From: Drechslerella dactyloides
Taxonomy: Eukaryota > Ascomycota > Orbiliomycetes > Orbiliales > Orbiliaceae
DNA: 64,000 bases
NCBI GenBank assembly: GCA_020064725.1
Contig: JAGTWJ010000017.1
Location: 4,092,001 to 4,156,000 of the forward strand
Direction of reading: 5' to 3'
This document shows, one piece after another, positions 48,925 through 60,420 of the stretch; positions within the stretch are counted from its first letter, which is position 1, and the number at the start of each line of letters is the position of its first letter. Under the pieces are notes generated by a model, which was given only the letters and a program-made list of their open reading frames with translations, made no database searches and was not told where the DNA came from. Made by a program: the position numbers and the translations under genes.

Positions 48925-51900
48925 CTAATGTCCACCGTAAGTCCAGCCACCTTGCTGGCGGTTACCTCCTTGGCCACCGTACCCAGGATACGACCCAAAG
49001 CTACCGTACATCGCATAGCCTCCGCTGTTGTGATGACCGCCCTGGTTGCCCAAACCGGCGCCGCCCATAAGAGGGTTGTGCTGCTGGCTTTGCCCTTGCA
49101 GGTGGTGAGGGTAGCCGGCAGCGCCGCCCATGGGAGTCTGCTGCTGATGCTGAGATTGGTTCTGCGGAAGCTGGGACTGTCCAGTCTGCCCGGAGAGACC
49201 CGACGTGCTAGGTGGCCGTCCCGGAGCGCCGGCTGGGTTGCCTGAAGGCCCGGTTGGCGCCTTGGTCTCGCCGTATGGCTTCAGAGCATCCTCAGAGTGT
49301 CCGCCTTGTTGTCCGCCGCTGAGCCCGAGCTGCTGCTGCTGTTGTTGCTGCGTCCCGAAGCCACCGAGCTGAGACTGCTGGCGAGGCGACATGTAGTCAG
49401 GCATGCCAGCCGATCCGTACCCAAGGTTGGAGTGCTGGGACCCCTGTTGCTGGAGGTGGGCCTGGGACGAGCCGCTGCGTCCATACTCATTAAGCGACGA
49501 GTCACGGCCTTGCGAGCTGGGGCCGCCAAAGTTGCCGTACGCAGCTGGCGAAGACGAATGCTCATAGCCACCCGGGCTCATATACCCTTGCGGAGAGGCT
49601 CCGTAAAACCCCTTGGGATAGGCTCCGTAGTGATTGTACATTTGCTGCTGCTAATAATGTAAGCGCTTGCTGTCCGGGGTTTATTCGAATATCAGGGGTT
49701 TGTAACTTACCGACATGTAGTTGTAGTACGGGTAGTAGGACGGATGCATGGGATATTGCTGGGATGGATGCTGCGGTGCCTGTTGCGCATTGCCCTGCCC
49801 CGGTTGAGACCCTTCGCTACCTTGGAAGGATGATCCGAACCTGGACTGCTGGCCCTGCTGTTGACCAGTTCCTGCAGCTGTAGCCACAGCTCCGGACTGC
49901 GCGCTCTCGAGAGTAGCACCTACACCGCTGCCGCCCAATGCACTAGATGAGCGTGGTTGAGACGCTGCCTGCTCGGCGGGTTGGTGCTGAGTCTGCTGCT
50001 GTTGCGACTGGCCTTGTTGGTAAGGAGTGTTATAGAAGGTGTTGAAAGCCGAGTTCCGAGTGGGGTCTCCGCCAGCGTAATAATTGCCATACGGGTCTGC
50101 AGCAGCCCCGCCGAGTCCACCGGGTTGGGCTTGCTGCTGAGTCTGGCCCTGGTATCCGCCGTAAGGAGATTGTCCGAGAGGGTTTTGTTGGCCGGAGACA
50201 TGCGGTTGTTGTTGCTGTTGTTGCCCATAGGAGTCGAACTTGCTCTGCTCTCCTCCGAATCCGGACTGACGAGGAAGAGATTGTCCGAGAGGCTGCTGAG
50301 AGGGTTGTTGTTGCTGTGGCTGCTGTTGAATGTGCTGAGGGGTGCTCGGGGAGGAAGAGAGCGGGTTCATGTGGGATGGCTGCTGGATCGTTGCTGCTAG
50401 GCCCGGAGCGTGGCGTGGAACCGAAACAGGTTGCTGCTGCTGCGGCTGCTGCGGCTGCGGCTCCGGGATTGCTTGCGGTTGAGTTTGTGGTGTGGTAGGC
50501 TGCGGGCCGAGAGATGCGATATTGGCCGCTGCGGTGGTAACTGGCATTGGTAGGGAGGTCTTGGGTTGGCCGATTGGTGATTGCTGGGGTGGGGCTACGG
50601 TTTCAGGCTTCTCCGGCTGTTCAACCTCGTCAAAGTCATCTTGATCGCCATTGAGGCCCATGCTGCCGAACTGAACGGCGGCCCTATCGATGGGGTTCTC
50701 GCGAGGCATAACTACAGCTTCTTGTTGCGATAGGATGCGTCTCACTCCGGATCGAGATCCCGGGGCACGGTGCATAGGGAGAAGGCCCTTCTGTGCCTGT
50801 GGTAACGACGGTAGAGTTCCAGTTAGCGGGGTTGTGGCCACGGTGCTCGCGACGGTGGACGTCGGCGGGGCCGGAGCGGTGTTTTCGATCTTTTCCAGGT
50901 TCTCCTCGGTCAATTTGTCCAGGCCAGGGGGAGGGAGGGGTTCCTCGGGTTCAGGGGAGGGTTCGTCCAGGGTGGGTTCGGGCTCGGGTTCAGGCGCAAC
51001 AGTATCCTCGGGGGTTACCTTGGGAGATTCGGCAATGGATGCCGGCGTAGCCAGTTCTGGTGGTGGGAGCTTCGGGGTAGCGATTTCGGGTAGAGCAGGT
51101 GCGATGATTGGCGACTTCTTTACGGTGGGTGCGGTAACAGGAGGTGGCAGCGAGGTGGTCGGTTCCGGTAGCGGTAGGGTAGAGCTCGGAGCTGGAGCTG
51201 GAGCTGGCGCGGGAGCAGGAGCGGTGGGTTCGACCTTGGCGACGACCGGACTCTGAGGCTTCTTCGGAGCGGCAGCGACAGGGGCAGGTTGAGGTGGCGG
51301 TGGAGGAGGAGCAGGGGTGTGTAGCAAGCTGGCCCAGGTCTTCTTGGGTGGTTCGGGTGGAAGGCTGCTCTTAGCAGCAGGTTTCTCAAGGGCGGTCATC
51401 GGGGCCGCGGGTGTAGTCGGCTTCGTCTTCTCGAGGAGGGACGCGGTTGGATCCGAGGCCGCGATAGATTTCCAGGTGGGTGGTTCAACAGCGCCGTCAG
51501 TGGAGTCCTTGTGGTCGGTGGTACCCCAGGCGTCGTCATCTTTGGACTTGTCGTCCCCGGCATCCGGGGCGGGCCAATCAGAGGTTTCATTGTGACCGGA
51601 GCCTTCGGCGCCGCTGCCGTTGAGGTGCTTGCCCCCGCGTGCGTATCCGCCACGTCCACGGGAAGGGCCACGATCGCCACGATCGGAACCTCCGCGTCCG
51701 CGTCCGGCTCCACCTCTCGCTCCTTCAAAGCCACCCCTGCCGGATTTGAAGCCACCGCGTCCTGCACGAGACCCATCATCGGTCAGATTGAGCGGGCCCT
51801 TCGACTTGGGCTTTTCCTTTGACTTCTTCTTGACGTCGTTCCATTGGGTGGCGTGACCTGTGCGGTTGGAGTAAGCAGAACGTCAGCGAACGAATTCCTC

Positions 51901-52296
51901 CCCGAAAGACGACAAGAAGGGGAGATGGAGGGAGCTGGTTTTCCAGGGACGAAATGGAGACTGCAGGAACAGATTGTCAGGGTCGAGTGTACCTTCCGAG
52001 ATGAGGCTGGCCGCGATTTGTGCGTCTCCGAAAGCCTCCTCCAATGGATTGATCAGGTCTTCGTCGGTCCACGTGGGGAACATCTCCTTCAGGAGAGTGA
52101 GTTGGGATGCATATTTCTGCTTCAGTTTGCCGAGTTCGCCCTGGTCCTCCAGGGGGACGTCGTCGAGTGTATCGCCATTCGACCGTGGGCCGGCTCCGTT
52201 TCGGCCACCTCTGCCAATCGCGCCGCCACCTCGGCCGCCACGCGACACGCCCCGCCCTCTGGTGGCCGACGGCCGCTGGGATGTGACTTCTGACAT
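48925..52296 (-). CDS. DEF1: RNA polymerase II degradation factor Def1
   Basis: CUE-domain protein that promotes ubiquitin-dependent removal of stalled RNA polymerase II. Minus-strand exons 52296-51993, 51857-49711 and 49650-48925 give 1058 residues; introns are 135 and 60 bp. The RGG-rich N-terminus (RGVSRGGRGGGAIGRGGRNG) leads into the CUE domain (about residues 55-100; LTLLKEMFPTWTDEDLINPL). TQWNDVKKKSKEKPKSKGPL follows the first splice. The middle is Pro/Ala/Val-rich with AP repeats. The C-terminal 450 residues are very Gln/Gly/Tyr-rich and prion-like. In yeast such a Q-rich tail is removed by processing to send Def1 to the nucleus. It ends QQGGWTYGGH. Confidence 0.88.
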
Positions 52297-52892
52297 TTAT
52301 GATGTGTGTATGTTGTGCGAGTCTATGGTGGAGCTGATGGTTCGGATGTTCTCAATGGGTGTGGAGATCCGGGAGTTGATGGAGTTGATGGATGGAAGGA
52401 TGGATGGTGGGTGATGATGAGGAAGAACTGCTGTTTCAATTGAGGAATTGAAATGTGGAGTGAAGAACAGGTGGTTAGTGTTTGGCCCCAACAACACGCA
52501 GAAAACTTGGAAATTTGCGGACGGAGCAACTGCGAAGGAACGAGCAGGAAAAAAGGTTATGCGAGTGTTAATGAAGACGCATTTAAAGGGAGCAAAGCAG
52601 GTGATCGGTGAGTCTGAGGGCAACCGTCGGCTGGGCTGAGCTAGTTAGGGCACGCTGGCGAGGAAACGGACGCGGCATCCACCTCAGCTAACCTGCGAAA
52701 GAGAAAGAGGGAGATCCGGGGGGGAGTCTCGACGGCAGGCCAGTTAACTAGCGACGGACAGGGACAAGAGGTGTCTCACGGCGAGCGGGCATATGAAACA
52801 AGGCCAGGAGAGCAGGAACACTGCGTGTAGCAGGCGGGCAAAATGCCATTGATCACGGATTCTTCACGACGGCACAGGGCAGGCCAAGCCTG

Positions 52893-52943
52893 AGGCAGGA
52901 GCAGAGGCAGGAGCAGAGAGGCCAGGGCCGAGGCAGGAGCAGA
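52893..52943. repeat. Three copies of a 13-bp repeat
   Basis: GAGGCAGGAGCAG occurs at 52893-52905, 52905-52917 and 52931-52943, within the purine-rich part of the DEF1 upstream region. Confidence 0.8.
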
Positions 52944-53604
52944 AGAAGAGGCAAGGTAGGTAGAGGCAATGGAGCAAGTCGCGGGAGCACCATGCGAACG
53001 AGCTTACCCGGGCAGCAGGAAGCTTGGCCGTGCAGCAGGGCAGGACCGCGAGAGAGGTAGGGAGAGAGAGAGGGCGAAGGCAGCACGGGAGTCGAAGCGA
53101 GGCAGATCGATAAGGAAGCTGCCGCTGGCTGGCTGGATAAGAGGCCGAGGACGGTGGTGATACGAGATCCGGCCGACCAGATCGATCAAGCACGAACAAA
53201 ACTTCTCTCTCTTCGAGCTCAGCAGGCACGGCGCAGCAGACAGGCATACAAACAGACAGACAGACAGAAAGACTCAAAGAAACGGTTTGACCGTCAGCTG
53301 ACCGTGCGATGGCTGCAGCCAGCAGGAGAGACAGGGCGACGGCGACGGCGACGGCGAGCGAGCAGGGACTAGGCGGACGAGCAATCAAGCAGGGACGTAC
53401 CGGATCGCGTGACGGAGCCACGGAGGGGCCAGGAGCGAGGAGCCGAGAGCGAGCGCGACTGTCGACGACGGCGAGCGCGGATGGCGATGCGGTAAGGGAG
53501 CTCTGGAGACGGGGTCTTTTTCGATGGGGGGAAGGGAGGAAAGTGGTGATGGTGGAAGAGTGTCGTTCGTGGGAGAGGTTTTTGGTAGTAACAACGGAAT
53601 TTAA

Positions 53605-53621
53605 TTTTTTTTTTTTTTTTT
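53605..53621 (+). repeat. T17 homopolymer
   Basis: Uninterrupted run of 17 T on the plus strand upstream of DEF1 (poly-A on the DEF1 sense strand). Poly(dA:dT) tracts exclude nucleosomes in fungal promoters; the role here is inferred. Confidence 0.8.
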
Positions 53622-54680
53622 GGATCCCTTGTCCAGCTCGTCGTGGCCAGCCGATCGAGATGGCTGCAGCAGACCTGCCGCCGGCCGTCGACCATTAATC
53701 TTAATTCTCCGGCATTTGCCCGCTTTGAGCAGCGGCCGCCGACACGGGCTCTGCGAGTAGACGGCCGCTGCATTTCTCAGGAGAGTACATATTACATACG
53801 ACCGACTATTCTCACTTTCCACCGCTCCAGGGCGCCGTCGATTGGCTGCAGACTAGCATGCTAGCATGCTACGATCCAAACCGTCCTGAGGAGGGCAGAA
53901 TAGCTAGGTAATGGCGTGTCCGGGGAAGCCAAAGTTGGAGGTGCCAGGGGGCAGCTTCCCCACAGACCTCGCCTGCAACACATCTGCCGCGGCCAGGCTA
54001 TCCCGCTTCCAGCAGCCTGCCGCGATCCATTTGATCAGGATGCGATCACATATCCTGCACTGCACTAGCACTCCCCAGTGCGTGTACCGTATGTATAGGC
54101 AGATACGCTCAGCAGCATGCTGGCTAGCGGGTGGCTGGTGCAGAGAGAGGACGAAGTATGAGAGTCTGCTCCGATTGCATCATCAGCCCGCCCTGGCCGA
54201 TGAACCCGGATCCGCCGCCGGCAGCGTCGACCGAAGTTTATGCCCAAATGCTGTAATCCAATCCTGTCTTCCTGTGCCATCCTGCCGTAGAACCTTACTA
54301 GTAATGCCTCCCGCTAGTACACTACTACCATCCCACATCCCCATAACATGCTGCTATTACCGCACTAGACTATCAGCAGTATCTGCTATACTATGGGACC
54401 TTAGCTGTATATAATATAAACCCCGACCTCCCTCCCCGAAGCTCTGCTCGATCCTTCCTTCCTTCCTTCCCTCCAACCCCCATCTCGATACCTCAAGCCA
54501 GCCAGCCTCTGCTCCTCCCCCGAACTACACATTCCACTTGACCACCCTCATATACCCGCCATCCGCGTAGATTATAGTCGACTGTATTAAAACCTCCGAC
54601 CACGCCATTGGGCATAATATCTATATTCCACCGTTCATACGACCGTATTCATACTGCAGTAAAGATAGATACGCTCGCAA

Positions 54681-56004
54681 TGACGGACCTTCAGCCCGGC
54701 GATCAAGGTAGGCGTCTTCCTCGCAGCGGCCCAATCGGCCGTCGCCCGCATCGCTCCCCAATCGGCGCATGTCGTCATCATTCTGCCCCGATCCAATCCA
54801 ATGCGCTCTCCCACGCACCGTGCATTCTCCAGCGCGACCCCCGAGGAAAACAGCTTCAACCGCTGTCGTCTCGCCCGCTCCATTCCTCTGCCATCCCAGC
54901 CATGCACCCACCCACCTCTCTGCAGCCCCCCGGAGCCACCGCTCTGTTCCCGTCCGGGGTTCCGCATGCATGCACGCTGCTGCTGCCTCATCGCGTTCGC
55001 ATTGGACCGCGGCGCCGAGTGTTGGCTATTCTGCGTTGTCCCGCAAACACCCGCAACACCCGCAACACCCGCAACACACACACGCATCGCGGACAAACAC
55101 CAAAATACAAGCTTCAAGGTTTGACAGCTGACTGCGTATCGTGATCATAGCTCAGTGGAACTGGGGCGGTGGACACCCCACCGGCACCGTCGAGAAGGTT
55201 GCCGAACACGGCTCCATTTCCATCCAGTCAAACAAGGGAAACACTGTCACCAGAAAGGCCGACCCGGACAACCCCGCCGTCCAGCTCTCCCACGACGGCT
55301 CCGGCCACGACGTCGTCAAGCGCGCCAGCGAGCTCGACAAAGTCTCCGGAAGCTCCAAAAGTAACGAGGACTCCCAAGATAAGACGGATAAGAAAGATGA
55401 CGAGGAACCGCAGAAGGAGCAGAAGGAGCAGAAGGAGCAGAACGGAGAAAAGGAACAGGAAGACGGCAAGCTGAACAATTCGTTCCCAAAGCCCCGCCAG
55501 CATGCGCCCATCACCCGTCCCCCGGACACCGAGGAGCAAAAGCGCGAAGCCGACCTTCCCCTGGACGAGCATATCAAAGAGGTCGAAGCCCGTGACAAGC
55601 AAGCCAACGGCGACAAGCAAGACGACAAGCAGGACGACGAGATGAAAGATGCCGAATCAGCTGATGACAAGCCTTGGACGCCGGAACGGCAGCCCGCTTT
55701 CAGCCCGGAAAAGCAGCCCGCGGACGAGGCATCCGTCGGCGAAAAGCGCGAACGTGCCGAAGAGCAGGAGGAATCCGACACCTCTCCGGCCCCCGCACAG
55801 TCGAACGGTGAGCACCCAGCAGCGGAGCCCGAGGCCAAAAAGGCCAAAGTCGACGAACCGGCCGCCAACGAAGAGCCGCCGAAGAAAAAGTCCGGCCGGC
55901 CGAAGCGAGAAGACTCAAAGACGGGTCCACAGCCCGTCGAGCGCAAGAACAGCGTCTCGTCGCGGACTCGCTCGAAGGCCACCTCTGACAACAGTGCCTT
56001 GTAG
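54681..56004 (+). CDS. HVA1-type TUDOR-domain protein with acidic tail and AT-hook-like motif
   Basis: Exons 54681-54708 and 55151-56004, split by a 442-bp intron at phase 1, give 293 residues. The start MTDLQPGDQ|AQWNWGGGHPTG rebuilds the hypervirulence-associated-protein TUDOR fold (PGDxVxWxWGGGxPxGxV), which continues ISIQSNKGNTVTRKADPDNP and HDVVKRASEL. The remaining 210 residues are disordered and rich in E, K, D and Q (EQKEQKEQ repeats). KKKSGRPKREDSK near the end resembles an AT-hook, suggesting a chromatin or nucleic-acid role. The family name comes from domain annotation; the biochemical function is not established here. The first exon is short and its ATG is the only candidate giving the motif. 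Confidence 0.75.
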
Positions 56005-56348
56005 TTTATTTTCCATGCCTGCTCTTGTTTTTCTATCTGCTGTTCTTCTGTCTACTGTGACCCGGAGCGCGTACCGCTTGCTTTTATATCTATATATCCT
56101 GCTGTAAAATAAAAGTCGAATGATGGTATCATACCAGTTAGCCAGAACAGTTCAATGCCGTGCTGAATATAATATCGCGCAAGATGCAACGGAGGCTGCG
56201 TTGGCGGCGTGCTGGCAAGCTCATTGCAAGCTGGCTGCGTGCCTCGGCTAGCGGCCGGCGCGGCATTGCGCAAAAGCTTCGAGCTCGAAAATTCACTCGA
56301 CGGCGCCCCATCCACAACTTCATTCACACCACCCGCAGACGCTTCAAA
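56005..56348. other. Short spacer between tandem genes
   Basis: 344 bp holding the 3' UTR of the TUDOR-protein gene and the promoter and leader of PBY1. No other feature seen. Confidence 0.5.
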
Positions 56349-59186
56349 ATGCACATTCTAGTACGTAGTCACGCATCTCCAGCTCCCTTTACCCCTTCGC
56401 CAGCACCAGTCCCGTCGATGCAGCATAATACACACCCTCACCAGCTACGCTACGCGAGCGTGCTAGCTAACACTGACGCAATCTAGCTAACCAACGACGA
56501 CGGCCCCCCCGGCCCCGCCTCGCCGTACATCACGTACCTCGTCGACGCCCTGCGCGCGCGCTCGCACACCGTCTCTGTCTGCATCCCCGCGGACCAGAAA
56601 TCATGGATTGGCAAAGCCCACATCATCGGCCACCATCCGCATCCGACGTTCTACCGACCCGACACGAACAGCGTGCACGACACGCCCCGCGCCGACGGCG
56701 GCGACGAATGGGTGCTCATCAACGGGACGCCGGCGTCGTGCACGCAGATTGGCTTGTTCCATCTATTCCGGGAGCGGCCGCCTATCGATCTTGTCATCTC
56801 CGGGCCGAACTTTGGGAAGAACACAAGTGCCGTGTACGCTCTCAGCAGCGGGACGATGGGCGGCGCCATGGAGGCTGCTCTTGTACGCTGCCGCCACCCC
56901 ACCACCCCTCCACCCCACCAGCCGTCCACTTACTGCACGATGGGAGAGTAAGGTTAGAATAGGACTGACGTGGACAATTGTAGAGCGGCGGCAAGGCCAT
57001 CTCCGTCTCGTACGCCTACCGCTCGATAAACCACGACCACAACCCACGCCACATCGCCGCCGTCTCAACCCTCTCCGCACGCATCATCGACCACCTCTAC
57101 GAAAACTGGCCCGCAGACGGCAGCGTGGACATGTACTCCATAAACCTGCCCGTGGACACGGACGTCGACAACGCCAAGATTTTGTTCACGCATATCCTGC
57201 AGAACACATGGGGCGGCTGCTACGCCGCCGTCCGCACGGCCGCCGACGAGGAGGATCCGAACGCGCTCGAGAAGGCGAACAGAGACGCGGAGGAGAATCC
57301 GACGCGAGATGCAGAGCTGCCTGCTGTCCCCGCACCACCGGCGCAGAACGGCGAGGACGCGAGGAAGGTTATGGAGAAGTATAAGTTTCGGTGGGCGCCG
57401 CGGTTCTCGGACGTGGAGAAGACGGCGGCGCAGCCGAGTGCTGAGGGGAGCGACGCGTGGGCGCTGCGGCAGGGATACGTTAGGTACCTATACACTCTCC
57501 CCGTGATACACACATTTTCGCTTCTTTTGCCCAATATACAAGTATGGCGGTAGGATATTTATTAATGGGCATGTGTGAATGCAGTGTGACGCCGCTGAAA
57601 GCCAACTTTCTGCACGGCCCGGGAATCGGCCAGGAACTCACGCTGTAAGTGCAGCTCGCACCACAGCCGCCGGACACATTATTCTCCTTGTTGGATTTTA
57701 TAGATTTCTGCGTTTTCCCACAAGCGTTCATGCGTACCATACCATACCATACATACATCTACACCGAGTCTCGACGTCGCATGTCATATAGACGGACCAT
57801 CCGTATAAAAAGAATCTACATTATAGATCTATACCAACCGCTTTCTCAATCTCCATAACCCGCAGACCACCACCACCGCCAACCGGAGCTATGGACCCGC
57901 AACCAGCCGCCACGGATACAAACCAACTCTACGCCATCGTCGACTACACCGACGATAAAGAATACGTGCAGCCGCTCATCCTCGCCGCCATCCGCTCGCA
58001 CCTCCCGCATGCCACAATCGTCGACGACACCGCCACGACACTCCCACATACCGCCCACCAAATACACTGGAAGTCCTACGAATCGCTCGACTTCACACAC
58101 ACCCTGAGCCACCCGACGACCGCGCTGTGCAACGCCTACGTGATCCGCAAGGCGCTGATCCGGAAACATTACCTCCTGCACACCGTCGACAGCTACCTCC
58201 GCAAACAGCCGTCCAGCATTCTGAAATCGGCCGTCCCCACCGCCGTCGCATTCGAGGTCGACTACGCCGAATTCCTCGACGAAGCACTCCAAGAAGCGTA
58301 CGAACTAACGGAAAGCCTGTCCGCCAACGAGGAGAAAGAGCCGCAGGACCGGCAATGGTGGATACTAAAGCCCGGTATGAGCGACCGCGGGGCGGGTATC
58401 AGACTGTTCAGCAGCCTGAGCGACCTACAAGCCATCTTCGAGTCCTGGGAAGAAGACACCGACGACGAAGACGACGATGATGCTAACGGCGTTGGCGACG
58501 GCATCGTCACTTCTCGGCTGCGACATTTCGTCGCGCAGGAGTATGTGGCCCCCATGCTACTCACGCCGCACTCCGCTTCCCCGCCGCGGAAATTCCATAT
58601 AAGGACGTATATCCTCGCTGTCGGCGCGCTGGCAATCTACGTCTACCGCCCCATGCTCGCCCTCTTCGCCGCGAAACCCTACACTCACCCCTCCACAAAT
58701 CCAAATACTACCACCGACACACCGTTCGACGCGACGACGGCGGATCTCGGCGCGCATCTTACGAATACATGTCTGCAATCCGGCGCGCACGACGGCGCAG
58801 TGCTACCCTTCTGGTCGCTACCCTCAACCCACGCCGTCACGAACGACACTCTGGAAAGATGGTTCCGCGAAATATGCAACGTGACGGGGGATCTATTCCG
58901 TGCAGCGGTAGGTGGTGGACGCGTGCATTTTCAGCCGGTGCCGAATGCGTTTGAGGTTTTCGGTGTGGATTTTCTGGTCGGTGAGGATGGCGGGGTGCGG
59001 TTGCTGGAGGTGAATGCGTTTCCAGACTTTCGGCAGACAGGGGAGGAGTTGGTGGGGTTGGTGGGTGGGTTGTTCGAGGAGGTTGTCGACGTTGCTGTAA
59101 GTAATTTCTTTGGAGGGGAGGGTGGGACTAGGAGTGAGAGTGAGAGGATGGTGAAGGTGCTTGAGATGCAGGTTGGCGGGTTTTAG
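56349..59186 (+). CDS. PBY1: Pby1-like protein: SurE-type phosphatase domain fused to tubulin-tyrosine-ligase-like domain
   Basis: Exons 56349-56360, 56487-56882, 56984-57483, 57585-57644 and 57866-59186 give 762 residues, close to yeast Pby1 (about 750). The 12-nt first exon encodes MHIL and joins LTNDDG, the SurE metal-binding motif. NGTPASCTQIGLFH and DLVISGPNFGKNTSAVYALSSGTMGGAMEAA are SurE landmarks. The fourth intron has a perfect GTAAGT donor overlapping the codon after QELT and leads in frame into PPPPPTGAMDPQPA and the TTL domain: WWILKPGMSDRGAGIRLF (ATP-grasp), YILAVGALAIYVYRPMLALF, AHLTNTCLQ and LLEVNAFPDFRQTG. Yeast Pby1 associates with P-bodies. Reading through intron 4 would stop at once and give SurE alone. 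Confidence 0.9.
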
Positions 59187-59610
59187 TGGAGCTAGTAGCG
59201 GTGTATGGGTCTGGATATCGTATATGCGTATCGAATATATGTCTGCTGAGTGCATCGAGTCGGGGCCAGATCAGGACATTGTTGTAAATTGTGCGTTGGG
59301 TACTGGCGATATAGCCTGTGACTCAAGCTCACCAATATCCCAAACCGATGCTCCCCATATTCTAATCATAATAAAAATACTCAAAAACTCGCAGATTCCA
59401 GTCAAGTGTAATAGAAGAACCTCAGATTTTCAGCCCGCGATAGCAGAATCATACTATATATATGCATCTAATCGATCCACCCACCTATATCTACCGACAG
59501 GCCCAGCCAGCTACCTGCAGAGATATATCGATACGCCGACTGATAAAACGCAACCACTAGCCCCCACAGCAAATCACACACCAGAGCCCCCAAATTTCTC
59601 CTGAAAGAAA
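59187..59610. other. Spacer between PBY1 and the U6 gene
   Basis: 3' UTR of PBY1 followed by AT-rich sequence. No gene seen. Confidence 0.4.
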
Positions 59611-59620
59611 AGTATATAAC
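59611..59620 (+). promoter_or_regulatory. TATA element of the U6 gene
   Basis: AGTATATAAC with TATATAA at 59613-59619. The transcript-like sequence TCGCCGGC begins 28 bases after the first T, the normal Pol III TATA-to-start distance. The same AGTATATA element and spacing recur at 60391. Confidence 0.6.
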
Positions 59621-59640
59621 TGTTAAGATAATGGTACCTC

Positions 59641-59768
59641 TCGCCGGCAGCAATGTCGGCTGGCGCAGTGGTAATCACTGCACACCGGTCACCGAAACAA
59701 TACAGAGAAGATTAGCATGGCCCCTGCACAAGGATGACACATGTGGACAAAGAGCGTCCGTCTTTTTT
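59641..59768 (+). ncRNA. U6 spliceosomal snRNA
   Basis: Core U6 sequence is unmistakable at 59697-59740: ATACAGAGAAG (ACAGAGA box at 59702-59708), GATTAGCATGGCCCC (catalytic AGC triad) and TGCACAAGGATGACAC (internal stem-loop). A T6 terminator ends it (59763-59768). Upstream, GCCGGC (59643-59648) pairs with GTCGGC (59655-59660) as the 5' stem-loop. GCAGTG (59665-59670) then pairs with CACTGC (59676-59681) in an extra hairpin whose 5' arm, TGGCGCAGTGG, matches a tRNA-type A box. The distance from the presumed 5' end to ACAGAGA (about 61 nt) is longer than the 40-odd nt usual for U6. The exact 5' end is inferred from the TATA spacing. Confidence 0.88.
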
Positions 59769-60390
59769 GCCATTTCTTCAGCAAGCGTTCGACTCCGTCT
59801 TGCTATATCTTGTTAATCCTTTTGCTAATCTTTTGTCGGGTTTTTTGTTTTGTTTTTGGGATGGGCGAGTCGGGGTGGTTATCTGACTCATTAGGCGCGG
59901 ATCAGGATTCCGCTGAGTTCGGAGGGAGAGTTTAGGTTCTATATAATGGTACCCCGAGACTAAATAGTGTCAGTGGGGAAGGTTAGTAGTGTTCCATTAG
60001 GAACTGAATTTGGAAATATTCGAAATACCGGTTAGCGGATGCTCAATATGAATTTTATACCTACCGCAGTACTGCAGTATTCATATCGCATTCAACATAT
60101 CTACATATATGCATACTGCCTACGTATGCTACACGACTCGAGGCTTGTGAAAGTTCTTGTATACATATCGGTGTTGATATTTTACATCAATTTACAGGCG
60201 GATATCGGTCTATAATTCTTAAAGCAGCGCCCCTATTCAGAAGCAGTCTTGCAAGGAGGCAGATCGCTGCATGTTGTAACGGCTTTGCTAGACCGAGACC
60301 TTACATTGAGCGGCAGATATCGATAGAAGGCCAACATGTCCTTGAGTCCATTCCACCCAAAAACAGTGAGGTTCCGCGCCAAAAAAACAC
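59769..60390. other. Spacer between two Pol III-type genes
   Basis: AT-rich DNA; nothing recognisable as gene or RNA. Confidence 0.4.
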
Positions 60391-60400
60391 AGTATATATA
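60391..60400 (+). promoter_or_regulatory. TATA element of the second Pol III-type gene
   Basis: AGTATATATA, with 22 bases between AGTATATA and TCGCCGGC, exactly as at the U6 gene. Confidence 0.5.
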
Positions 60401-60420
60401 CCTCGAATTAAATGTTCCTT

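Larger units (their letters stand above)
52297..54680. promoter_or_regulatory. Long divergent spacer between DEF1 and the HVA1/TUDOR gene
   Basis: 2.4 kb with no supported gene. From about 52640 to 53500 the plus strand is markedly purine-rich, so the DEF1 leader side is pyrimidine-rich on its own sense strand, as in many fungal promoters. A CCTT tetranucleotide run lies at 54453-54472. Frames in the purine-rich part are low-complexity and not convincing. Confidence 0.45.

Noticed and set aside
55152..55991. 279-codon minus-strand frame
   Set aside because: Antisense of the TUDOR-protein gene; Ser/Leu/Cys-rich mirror of its charged tail.
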